From the NCBI GenBank assembly GCA_030141605.1, contig JAQGDQ010002408.1, positions 1 to 64,000 on the forward strand: a DNA stretch of 64,000 nucleotides, read 5' to 3'. The notes beneath the pieces were generated by a model, which was not told the origin of the DNA, made no database searches, and was given only the letters and a program-made list of their open reading frames with translations. The DNA is from Tubiluchus corallicola (lineage: Eukaryota > Priapulida > Priapulimorpha > Priapulimorphida > Tubiluchidae). How positions within the stretch are numbered: position 1 is the stretch's first letter; the number at the start of each line of letters is the position of its first letter. The translations under genes were made by a program, and so were the position numbers. Shown piece by piece: positions 48,219 through 56,220 of this stretch.

Positions 48219-49403
48219 TTATTTATATAGCCATATTAAAGGGTTTCTTATAGGCAAATTTCTTATGACCTCTTGCACTTGGGGGTTGTGTTCTAAGGCT
48301 TTCCATATCTCATAGTGTTTTTCATTGTTAAAGGCGTTTGCCGCAAAAATAAGATAAGGCTGTGCCACAGGCCAGTTTTCCCAATACATCACATCGGGTT
48401 TTAATTTCCATTTACTTTTGTCTTCTACAAATGGGGTTAAAAACTCTACTCCTTTTTTAATGTTTCTTCCATCAGATAGTGTGTATTGCCATAGGTTATC
48501 ATCTTCTGTCGATAGTATTTGGCAAACGGTTGCCATTGCATCCAAGTTAAATAAGGAATATCCATAGGGTTTGGTTCTTTCTAATTCTTCTGGGAAACTG
48601 CCATTTTCTGCCATTTGGTCAGGTAGAAGGATGTTTTTATATCGTTCTTTACAGAGTAGGAGGGTTTCTTTGTCGTCTGTTAATTTAGCAAAAGATGCTA
48701 CTTGCATTGCCCAACAAGTTCCGTGGTTGTTTTCTTTTTCGCGTTCTGCTATACCGTATTCGTGGGTAGTTATCCAGTTTAAATACTGTTTAAACCACTT
48801 TTGAACATTGTTAGAAAAGTTTTCATCAAGTAGGTTTAATTTTTTGAGAATTAGGATACTCTGAGCTACTTCCATTAAGTGTATAGTATCTATGATACCA
48901 ATGCCCCTTCCTGTTACACGTCCTGTAATTGCTTGTGCATAAAGTAGATGGGGGTTCATTCTTGTGTTGGGGTTTACAAACCACGCATCCAAGTGCTTTA
49001 CAATATGCTCTATGTATGTTTTATCCTTATTAATAATATAGGCAGAAGTTAAAGTGCCAACAATACGGCTTAATCTTATCATCGCTAATCTATGGGCGAC
49101 GAAGTTGTTAGGATTTGTTTGTCCATCTCTTTGGATGTAAGGGGCATTCGGATTTTTGGGGTCAGGCCACCAATAATCGCCTTCGGAATAGAAATCGTGT
49201 TTCCCCCCAGCACTTCTTTCACAGTATTCGGCAGTAATGGTTATTGGCTCTTGTTGTAATGCCCATTTGCTATTTGCTAATATAGATGGCTTCAATACTT
49301 CTTGTGCTTTATAAAATATTTCGGTCTGTTTTTTTTCTGTTTTACAGAATTGAAATATAATTAGAAGAAGCAATAATGACAATATGTTAATGTTAGCTTT
49401 CAT
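48219..49403 (-). CDS. alginate lyase family protein (PF05426-type, possibly PL38), copy B
   Basis: 394 residues with the same layout as copy A: signal sequence with weak lipobox (FQFCKTEKKQ), WWPDPKNPNAPYIQRDG, NPHLLYAQA, and the NNHGTCW active-site motif near residue 224. The first ~40 mature residues and the last ~100 are nearly identical to copy A, even at DNA level, while the middle differs by many substitutions (for example DTIHLMEVAQSILILKKLN against DAIHLMEVAQSAFILQKMD). It lies 35 bases after the GH88 gene, whose enzyme removes the unsaturated uronic acid that such lyases create. SusC2 starts 171 bases downstream. Confidence 0.82.
   Translation of the reverse strand: MKANINILSLLLLLIIFQFCKTEKKQTEIFYKAQEVLKPSILANSKWALQQEPITITAEYCERSAGGKHDFYSEGDYWWPDPKNPNAPYIQRDGQTNPNNFVAHRLAMIRLSRIVGTLTSAYIINKDKTYIEHIVKHLDAWFVNPNTRMNPHLLYAQAITGRVTGRGIGIIDTIHLMEVAQSILILKKLNLLDENFSNNVQKWFKQYLNWITTHEYGIAEREKENNHGTCWAMQVASFAKLTDDKETLLLCKERYKNILLPDQMAENGSFPEELERTKPYGYSLFNLDAMATVCQILSTEDDNLWQYTLSDGRNIKKGVEFLTPFVEDKSKWKLKPDVMYWENWPVAQPYLIFAANAFNNEKHYEIWKALEHNPQVQEVIRNLPIRNPLIWLYK
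48226..48521. repeat. near-identical tract shared with 39571-39866 (lyase 3' ends)
   Basis: Partner of 39571-39866; three mismatches in about 296 bp by eye. Confidence 0.85.
49234..49354. repeat. identical tract shared with 40576-40696 (lyase 5' ends)
   Basis: Partner of 40576-40696; no mismatch seen in 121 bp. Confidence 0.85.
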
Positions 49404-49438
49404 AGTATAATTTTCTTTGAGTACTGGTAGTATGTAGA

Positions 49439-50668
49439 TTATTTATGTTCATCATTTATGTTTTTCAACTTTATCAATGCCTCTAAAAAGTAGTATTCCG
49501 CATAAATTATAGGAACATCTACTTCTGAATTTTTAGGTTTATTCCCTGTGCTATGTAAAAGTATGAACCCTTTATTTTCGTTAGGTTTTGAGCGATAGTT
49601 AGAGGACGATAAGTTTCTTAGTATTTTTATAGCAGTGTTTTTGTAATTGTTTTTTCTATTATTTGAGTACTGCGATAGCTCCAATAGTGCCGAAGCCATT
49701 ACTGTAGCAGCAGATACGTCTCTTGGCACGTTGGGAATTTGAGGGTCATTAAAGTCCCAGTAAGGAATTATATCATCAGGCAAGTTTTTATGAGAAATAA
49801 TAAAAGAAGCTATTTTTTCTGCTTGATTTAAGTATGCTTCTTCTCCTGTTTCTCTATACATCATTGTAAAACCGTAAAGTCCCCAACTCTGTCCTCTTGC
49901 CCAAGCAGATTCGTGGGCATAGCCTTGATGAGTATGGCGTTGAACAACTTTGCCCGTTAATGTATCATAGTCTAATACGTGATAGGAGCTGTAATCTTTT
50001 CTAAAATGGTTTTTTAATGTTGCTTCGGTATGTGAAATAGCAATATTTTTTAATGTGTCATTGTTTGTTTCTTTTGCAACCCATAAGAGTAACTCTAAGT
50101 TCATCATATTGTCAATGATTACAGGGTAGTCCCACTTATCTTTATTATGATCCCAGGACCTTATACAAGCTGTGTTGGGATTAAAACGTGTTGTAAGAGT
50201 TTTTGCCGACTGTATTAAAATGTCTTTGTATTCTTTATTTCCTGTTAGCCTGTAGGCATTACCGTAACTGCAAAACATTTTAAAGCCCATATCGTGTGTT
50301 TTTGCGTTGTATTTTTCTTGTTCTAATAGTTTGGTATATTTTTCGGCTTCTTTTTTCCATTTATTGTTATTGGTGTATTCGTACATATACCATAATGTTC
50401 CTGCGAAGAAACCACTTGTCCAATCTCTTGAGGCAACTAAGTGCAAACTTCCGTCGTTTTCTAAATTTCTAGGTGCTACTAATTTCTTTTGAGGGCTTTT
50501 CTGCTGTTCTGAACCCATTATTTGCTCGGTATTTTTAATTAAGATACTTAACTGCTCTTCTGCAAAGAGAAAGTTTTCTTCCACAAGTTTATCTGCATTT
50601 TGGTTGTTGCACGATGTTGTTAAAAGAGTAATAAAAAATAATGCGATTGTGTATTGTTTTGTCATCAT
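49439..50668 (-). CDS. glycoside hydrolase family 88 (unsaturated glucuronyl hydrolase)
   Basis: 409 residues, lipobox LLTTSC with the cysteine at residue 20. The (alpha/alpha)6 barrel shows the family's RDWTSGFFAGTLWYMYEYTN (81-100), THDMGFKMFCSYGNAYRLTG with H125/D126, and IDNMMNLELLLW with D186 as the likely catalytic acid. Further matches are YAHESAWARGQSWGLYGFTMMYRETG and IPYWDFNDPQIPNVPRDVSAAT. It hydrates the 4,5-double bond of unsaturated uronic acids left by polysaccharide lyases, releasing them from oligosaccharides. It stands directly before lyase copy B and after the esterase, consistent with a lyase pathway. A relic of a second GH88 lies at 39459-39560. Confidence 0.94.
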   Translation of the reverse strand: MMTKQYTIALFFITLLTTSCNNQNADKLVEENFLFAEEQLSILIKNTEQIMGSEQQKSPQKKLVAPRNLENDGSLHLVASRDWTSGFFAGTLWYMYEYTNNNKWKKEAEKYTKLLEQEKYNAKTHDMGFKMFCSYGNAYRLTGNKEYKDILIQSAKTLTTRFNPNTACIRSWDHNKDKWDYPVIIDNMMNLELLLWVAKETNNDTLKNIAISHTEATLKNHFRKDYSSYHVLDYDTLTGKVVQRHTHQGYAHESAWARGQSWGLYGFTMMYRETGEEAYLNQAEKIASFIISHKNLPDDIIPYWDFNDPQIPNVPRDVSAATVMASALLELSQYSNNRKNNYKNTAIKILRNLSSSNYRSKPNENKGFILLHSTGNKPKNSEVDVPIIYAEYYFLEALIKLKNINDEHK

Positions 50669-50708
50669 AATAATGAGTCTTTAAATTATGTTTTTAAAAT
50701 TTTTATTG

Positions 50709-51494
50709 TTAATCTGATTTTATTTTTAGTATTGCATTTGCATATCTTTCGCCAAGTATGTGTAGGCTTTTGGTATCGAAGTGTATGCTGTCGTTTTTAG
50801 GTGTAAGGTTGTCTGATTTTACCAAGGCAGTGTGGTTTATGTTTTCTGTTATGGTGTTTAGCATTGTATTAAAATCATTGACAGAGTTACGCCATTTGCC
50901 CAATTCTCCTGCTACGAATGGTAAGTTTGGACTATTTAGGTCTTGACGTAAATCTGTTACCATTTTCTTTAGGTATTCCATATAGGTGTCAGCATTATTT
51001 TTATCGCTGCTCCCTTGATGCCACAATATGGCTTTTAGTGTGCCTCCTTTGGCTAAGGCTTCTTGTGTGCGTTTTATGGCTTCGTTATATAGTAGTGAAT
51101 CTTTTTGCCACTTTTTTATACTTGTGCCTCCTCGTGCATTGACTATTAAGCCAATTTTTTTATTAGTTTCTTTTGATAGTTTTTCGCCAAACCTATATCC
51201 TAAACTTATTTCTTGCATTGATAGTTTTTTCCTTACGGTAGAATATTTGTTTAGAGGATGTTTTGCTTTTTCCCATTTTCCTTTGTCGTTGAATAGGTAT
51301 ACCTTTTCTAAAAGTAGTAGAGTGTCTTTAGGTTGCATTTCTCCCCTTCCTGCCATATTAGACTGTCCGATAAGTAAGTAGATGTCTAAGTTTGACTTAT
51401 TTTTATCACATGACTTATTTTTATCACAAGAGGATAATACAAATAATAATAGCAGAAGAATATAAAGGATTTTATTTTTTATTGTTATCATCAA
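50709..51494 (-). CDS. sialate O-acetylesterase-like (SASA, SGNH fold) carbohydrate esterase lipoprotein
   Basis: 261 residues. The N-terminal hydrophobic segment ends in FVLSSC, a good lipobox. Right after it the hexapeptide CDKNKS occurs twice because of an 18-bp tandem repeat, giving a second cysteine. The SGNH-type hydrolase motifs are YLLIGQSNMAGRG (nucleophile serine), ARGGTSIKKW, ILWHQGSSD and NDSIHFDTKS (catalytic D and H). Family PF03629 enzymes remove acetyl or other acyl groups from sugars. Here it likely deacylates the polysaccharide so the lyase or hydrolases can act. Its start overlaps the GH50-like gene's end by 23 bases, indicating tight co-expression. Confidence 0.85.
   Translation of the reverse strand: MMITIKNKILYILLLLLFVLSSCDKNKSCDKNKSNLDIYLLIGQSNMAGRGEMQPKDTLLLLEKVYLFNDKGKWEKAKHPLNKYSTVRKKLSMQEISLGYRFGEKLSKETNKKIGLIVNARGGTSIKKWQKDSLLYNEAIKRTQEALAKGGTLKAILWHQGSSDKNNADTYMEYLKKMVTDLRQDLNSPNLPFVAGELGKWRNSVNDFNTMLNTITENINHTALVKSDNLTPKNDSIHFDTKSLHILGERYANAILKIKSD
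51393..51428. repeat. 18-bp perfect tandem repeat in the esterase lipoprotein N-terminus
   Basis: Two identical 18-bp units (51393-51410 and 51411-51428) duplicate CDKNKS right at the lipobox cysteine. Confidence 0.9.
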
Positions 51495-52887
51495 AATAAT
51501 TTATAAGACTATATATTTGTGTATTAACTTCTTTCATCATTTTTAATAAAGAGTTGTAAGTATCGTATTTGTAATCAACAATTCCTTTGTTTGAGTCTGT
51601 ATTAGAGAGTTCAGCATTTTTCTGTGTAGGGTCGTTGTCTTGATATTTGAACCAGTGCCATCCTACACAATTTTTAGATTGCAATAGTCCTAAAGTGTAG
51701 TTTTGGTAAAATATTCCTCTGTCTTTTTGTGTTTTTACTATCCATCCTGCTCCTGATTGGTTGGGTAGTCCAGAATCTTCTGCTTTTACATACCATTCGG
51801 TTATCATAAATGGCTTGCCCGACCATTCTGTCCAAGCATTGATTTCTTCTTGTTGAGGTGTCCATCTGTGGTAATAGTTGCAGCTTACTATATCTACATA
51901 TTTCCCTAGGGTAGTCATAAACAAAGCATTGTTTTTTTCATCTGTGTATAACCTAGGTCCTAATATGAGGTGATTAGGGTCGTGTTTTCGTATGGCTTTG
52001 GTTACAATAGATAGATACTTATCGGCAATATATGCTCTAAATTCGTCTTTTATATCATTTGTAAACTGGCTATCTTTGTTTAAACCTTTATTTTTTAACC
52101 ATTGTATGGTAGCCTTGTATCCATTATCGTCTTTGTTTAATTTCAAGTATCCTTCGAGCATATTTCTTTTGAAAGGCATTTCATTGTCGGTGAAATAACC
52201 AAATAAATTGGCATCATTTTTTAATTGTACTAATTCTTTGGCTTTTTCATTACAGAATGTTTCAAACTCTGGTTCGAAAACAAAGATAGCATTGTGTGGA
52301 TAGCCTGTATGACCCGGTACTGCATAAGTTTTTCCCAATTTTTTTCCAAAACTACTCATCAATGCAAGGTTGATAGTATAAGCAAAATGGGTATTGTTTT
52401 CTTTGTTTTGCTGTTGTATGTTTTCTACTTCTGACCAAGAGCCTGCTGAGTTGAAACCATTTTCTTTTAGCATTTTTATAGTTTCGTTTGTCCAGTTTTC
52501 TGTGTTGCCAAATTTTTCCTTAAAGGTTTGCTTTGTTCTATCTGATTTTCCTCTGTTGATTGAGTTTACGGATAGGTTTATTACGGGATGCCCATCAGGG
52601 GATATAATCCACCATCGGTTTTTTATTTTTTTTGTGTAGTAAAATCCTTTGGTTTCTTCTTTTATATCTGTTCTATCTCCGTATTTTCCTGTTTCTATTT
52701 TACTTTTTTTATAGCCTTTCAATTGCTTTATGGTAGTGGCTTCCATATTTTCCCAGTCTTTAAAATATGGTTGCTGTTTTTTGTTAGAAGGATATACCTT
52801 TTTTTTTACACTTACTACTGGCATTTTCGCCTCGCTATAAATACAGGATATGAATAGTATTATCGAAAAAAATAATGTATTTCTCAT
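51472..52887 (-). CDS. GH50-like (agarase-like) clan GH-A glycoside hydrolase
   Basis: 471 residues with a signal peptide (1-20). A small N-terminal region leads into a TIM barrel beginning RWWIISPDGHPVINLSVNSI (about 91-110) with KENGFNSAGSWSE. The putative proton donor is E236 (LFGYFTDNEMPF) and the nucleophile E364 (KPFMITEWYVKAED). The 'DGHP' start and the F-x-D-N-E motif resemble proteins annotated as agarases in Bacteroidota and GH50 relatives, but it is much shorter than typical GH50 enzymes (about 750 residues) and lacks their N-terminal carbohydrate-binding part. The exact family and substrate are therefore open; cleavage of a beta-galactose link is a reasonable guess. It lies in the middle of the PUL with 66 bases to the beta-helix gene upstream. 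Confidence 0.65.
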   Translation of the reverse strand: MRNTLFFSIILFISCIYSEAKMPVVSVKKKVYPSNKKQQPYFKDWENMEATTIKQLKGYKKSKIETGKYGDRTDIKEETKGFYYTKKIKNRWWIISPDGHPVINLSVNSINRGKSDRTKQTFKEKFGNTENWTNETIKMLKENGFNSAGSWSEVENIQQQNKENNTHFAYTINLALMSSFGKKLGKTYAVPGHTGYPHNAIFVFEPEFETFCNEKAKELVQLKNDANLFGYFTDNEMPFKRNMLEGYLKLNKDDNGYKATIQWLKNKGLNKDSQFTNDIKDEFRAYIADKYLSIVTKAIRKHDPNHLILGPRLYTDEKNNALFMTTLGKYVDIVSCNYYHRWTPQQEEINAWTEWSGKPFMITEWYVKAEDSGLPNQSGAGWIVKTQKDRGIFYQNYTLGLLQSKNCVGWHWFKYQDNDPTQKNAELSNTDSNKGIVDYKYDTYNSLLKMMKEVNTQIYSLINYFDDNNKK

Positions 52888-52953
52888 AGAGTAGAATTAT
52901 GCAACTTAATGTTATGTAAAAAAAATATGCAACATTAGGGATGGTTATTTTTA

Positions 52954-55900
52954 TTATTTTATAATCAGATGTTTTCCTAAGGGGGCTTTATTGCCTATCG
53001 TAGTTCTTACATAGTATAATCCTTTTCTTATTTGCAAAGGTGTTTTTACTACTATCGTTGTATTATTATTTTGAATCTCTACTACGTTAAGAGGGGTAAT
53101 AGTTGCATCTGATTCGTTAATAATCTCTACAACTATATTGTCTTCGGTGATTTCTTCGGGATATTTTATATATATATCATCTCCCCTTGTAACAGGGTTG
53201 GGGTAAACTGTTAGCTCACTATTCATTACTGTAGGTTCACTCATAGTTGCAGGCCCTGTTATCCCTAATTGATGCACTCCTATATCTATTGTAGCACTTT
53301 GAGGAATGAGATTGTTATAATAGTCTTTGTCTGTGTTTCCTTCTATTTTTGTGCCTGCATTAATTGCCGGAGACTCTGATTTTATTTTATATTTTTGGTC
53401 TCCAGTTCCTGTATCCTCGAAAAGAGGGTTTCCAATAATGGGATTAGAATCTGGAGGAATGTTGGTTGTATCTTTAAGATAGTAGAGGTTATTGTTGAAT
53501 ATATTGTTCTTGCTATTACCTAAATCAAAGTTCGAGTTAACATCTATAGCATAAAATATGTTATTGATATACTCTGTATGGTCTGAATACTTTCCACTCC
53601 ATCCCTTGTGCCATATGTGAGTAACATCGCCTGCTGTTGTGTCAGCGTAGATAATATTGTTGTGTATCTTTGTATTGGTTGCATTGCCGGATGTTCTTAT
53701 AGTATGATTTTTGTTATTCTCAAATATGTTGTATCTTACTATAGTTCCGTCATTGAATCCTGTACCAGTACCACCTGTTATTAGAATGCCTGCCCATCCG
53801 TTGTCGTGGCTATAGTTGTATTGAAAGATAGTATTTTTCGCTCTATAATCGCTATCAAATCCTCCTGCATCTACACTGCCATCGATATAGACGGTGTTTT
53901 TTGCTTCGTTGTACTGCCACAAAGCACCATCTGTATTGAAACTAAACGAGGCGTTGCCACTTCCTTTCGTAGAGCAGAAGTTAAATAAGTTTCCTTCTAT
54001 TAGGGGGTCTTCTGCTACTCTAACAATAAGCCCATTAGCACCTATGTATTCTATTGTGTTGTTTCTAATAACTACATTGGTACTAGGAACCCAATTAGTA
54101 TTTACGTCTATAGTTCTTGTACTCCAAGATGATTGGTTGGCTATACCAGTTCTAGTTACATTGTGGATGTGGCAACCTTCTATCAATAGGTCGTCAAAGT
54201 AAGTGGGTACTTTTTTTCCTAAAACTTGTATGAATATCCCTCCGTTGTCCTTAGATGGTTCTCCATTCATAGAGCCTGCTACATCGTGAACATCAACATT
54301 GATTAAGTGTATATGATTTACTGCTCCTATGTCGTGAGCTCCTATATAGATACCTCTTCTAAACTTTGTTTTTTCAGCATTGTTGGTAACTTTGATGTTT
54401 CTTACCTCTATGTGTTCTTGGTTGAAAAAATATAGGGTATTTGTAATTTCTCCTTCTCCATTGATAACGGGCTTTTTTTCTCCTGTCCCATACCTATCAA
54501 TAACAATAGGGCTTCCTGCACTTCCTGAGCCTTTTATGGCTAACTGTCCATTCCATTCGCTTTCATTATTGAACAAAAGTTGTGAGCCTGCTCCGTAGAT
54601 GTGTGAGTTCACTTTATCTAAGGTTTTCCAGGCAGCTTCTGGACTTAGCCCATTGTTGTTGTCATTGCCTGATGCAGCATCTATATAGAAAGACCCTGTA
54701 ACTGTTACAGGATCCTCGTGCGTTCCTTCTTCCAATACTAAATAAGGTGCATTGCCTGTAGGATGCTCTTTAGAAGCAAAGTTTACATACTTGCTATCGT
54801 GTCCTGTTAATCTAAATGCAATATCTGTGTTTCCCCCTTCCACTTTCTCATTTACATAAGAAGTAACATCAAATTCACAGTAACTAAATTCATTAAATAT
54901 TACCTCTCCAAGTGCTACGTGTTCAAATCCTGTTGTTGGTCGGTTATTGTAGGTTAAATCATTCTCTGTCCAATTGGTGGGAGCGCCCTCTATAGTTATA
55001 AATTCTGCTGCATTGTTTTCTGTTTTTGTCACATATAGTAGTATTTTTGCCGATTTGAAAGAGCTGGCTTCTTCTGATAAGTCGTATTTAAGGTATGTTT
55101 CTCTGTTGGCAGTAGAAGACTCGTTGTTCAATTTCTTTGCCCTTACAACAGCTTCTTTGCCTCTTATGGTAGATGCTCCATCTCCTACTTGCACATAAGT
55201 ATCGTCTGTAGGTTTTAATTTATTGCCTGCTATATTTGGAATTACTGTAACATCAATTGAAAAGGAAAAATTAGTGTGTGTATTGTCGTTTGTTTCAGCT
55301 TCTATATCTAATACATAATTGCCAGCTGTGTTATACCTTGCTGTAATTGTAATTTCTGTAGATTCTTGTGCTGATACAGTTTTTTCATACTGTATTCCTA
55401 CTACTTCAGGGGAGCTTGATTGAATGTCGTAAAGACGCAAGGTAGTATATCCTTTATTTTCTACAATAAAAGTAATATCCCTTGTTTCTTCTTCATACAC
55501 GATACCTTCAAAGCTAAGTGTGTCTTGATATTTTATTTGTGTATCATTAAACAAAAGTGCCTGTTCTGTTGTGCTGTCTATTTGGGTTATAATAAGCTGA
55601 GGAGTATTATTACTTTCCTTTGTTGCAATACTTACACTACTGCCATTACCAGTAGCATTGTAGAGGCAAAATGATACAACACCTATAGTTCCTCCTTTGA
55701 GCTTTTCTTTTATGAAGCTTGTTATATCAATTTCGTTGTATGCTCCACTGGTCAAACCAGTTGTTGATGTTATAGGGGTTTCTTGATAAATAGCTGTATT
55801 TGTAGCCAAGTAGGAGGGTTGTGTTTCAAAACTAAGTCCATTTGTACCTGTTTCGTCCCAAGCATCTTTCATTTCAAACAACAACACCTCGCCTGAGGTT

Positions 55901-56184
55901 CCGCCTTCAACAAAAAGGTTTAAGATTACGTTTGCTATACTGTCTGATTCTACAGATTGATAACTATTGAGGTCAAAAGCAAAATAGGCTCTTCTAATAA
56001 AAGTACCATCTGTAGAATATTTACTTATCATTGTTTGCTCGTTGCCATAGTTATTGCTTTTATTGCTTCCACCCCTTACATAAGTGTCCTTGATAGCTTC
56101 GAAGGTATATTCGTAGCTACTTTTCGAATAAGAAAATTGAAATATGAAGATTATTATAACAATACTTAGAATAGATTTTTTCAT
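52954..56184 (-). CDS. secreted CBM96-like/beta-helix protein with type IX sorting domain, probable polysaccharide lyase or hydrolase
   Basis: 1076 residues. It has a signal peptide (1-20), a first CBM96-like (DNRLRE-type) domain (about 23-205, IKDTYVRGGSNKSNNYGNE...RRAYFAFDL), an immunoglobulin-like domain (210-315), and a second CBM96-like domain (320-485, PTDDTYVQVGDGASTIRGKE). A right-handed beta-helix follows (about 495-965, starting YIDAASGNDNNNGLSPEAAW and including VDAGGFDSDYRAKNTIFQYN). A type A sorting domain closes it (about 990-1076, LTVYPNPVTRGDDIYI). CBM96 modules were found on alginate lyases. The beta-helix has no motif of a named PL family that I recognise. Secreted and anchored by the type IX system (PorZ/PorE-like in this window). 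Confidence 0.8.
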   Translation of the reverse strand: MKKSILSIVIIIFIFQFSYSKSSYEYTFEAIKDTYVRGGSNKSNNYGNEQTMISKYSTDGTFIRRAYFAFDLNSYQSVESDSIANVILNLFVEGGTSGEVLLFEMKDAWDETGTNGLSFETQPSYLATNTAIYQETPITSTTGLTSGAYNEIDITSFIKEKLKGGTIGVVSFCLYNATGNGSSVSIATKESNNTPQLIITQIDSTTEQALLFNDTQIKYQDTLSFEGIVYEEETRDITFIVENKGYTTLRLYDIQSSSPEVVGIQYEKTVSAQESTEITITARYNTAGNYVLDIEAETNDNTHTNFSFSIDVTVIPNIAGNKLKPTDDTYVQVGDGASTIRGKEAVVRAKKLNNESSTANRETYLKYDLSEEASSFKSAKILLYVTKTENNAAEFITIEGAPTNWTENDLTYNNRPTTGFEHVALGEVIFNEFSYCEFDVTSYVNEKVEGGNTDIAFRLTGHDSKYVNFASKEHPTGNAPYLVLEEGTHEDPVTVTGSFYIDAASGNDNNNGLSPEAAWKTLDKVNSHIYGAGSQLLFNNESEWNGQLAIKGSGSAGSPIVIDRYGTGEKKPVINGEGEITNTLYFFNQEHIEVRNIKVTNNAEKTKFRRGIYIGAHDIGAVNHIHLINVDVHDVAGSMNGEPSKDNGGIFIQVLGKKVPTYFDDLLIEGCHIHNVTRTGIANQSSWSTRTIDVNTNWVPSTNVVIRNNTIEYIGANGLIVRVAEDPLIEGNLFNFCSTKGSGNASFSFNTDGALWQYNEAKNTVYIDGSVDAGGFDSDYRAKNTIFQYNYSHDNGWAGILITGGTGTGFNDGTIVRYNIFENNKNHTIRTSGNATNTKIHNNIIYADTTAGDVTHIWHKGWSGKYSDHTEYINNIFYAIDVNSNFDLGNSKNNIFNNNLYYLKDTTNIPPDSNPIIGNPLFEDTGTGDQKYKIKSESPAINAGTKIEGNTDKDYYNNLIPQSATIDIGVHQLGITGPATMSEPTVMNSELTVYPNPVTRGDDIYIKYPEEITEDNIVVEIINESDATITPLNVVEIQNNNTTIVVKTPLQIRKGLYYVRTTIGNKAPLGKHLIIK

Positions 56185-56220
56185 AGTTTTTTAATTTTAA
56201 TTAATAATTAAGGTTGGTTT

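Noticed and set aside
39561-49403. Idea that the lyase duplication is part of a mobile element
   Set aside because: No transposase, terminal inverted repeats or target-site duplications are seen around either copy; the similarity stops inside or at the edges of the genes.
50709-51494. Calling the SGNH protein a true sialic-acid esterase and the locus a sialoglycan system
   Set aside because: The family name is generic; there is no sialidase, N-acetylneuraminate lyase or GlcNAc pathway gene in the locus, while uronate genes are abundant.
53894-54202. Open frames on the plus strand opposite the beta-helix and other PUL genes
   Set aside because: They lie antisense to well-supported genes, have no family resemblance and arise from codon bias in the true strand.
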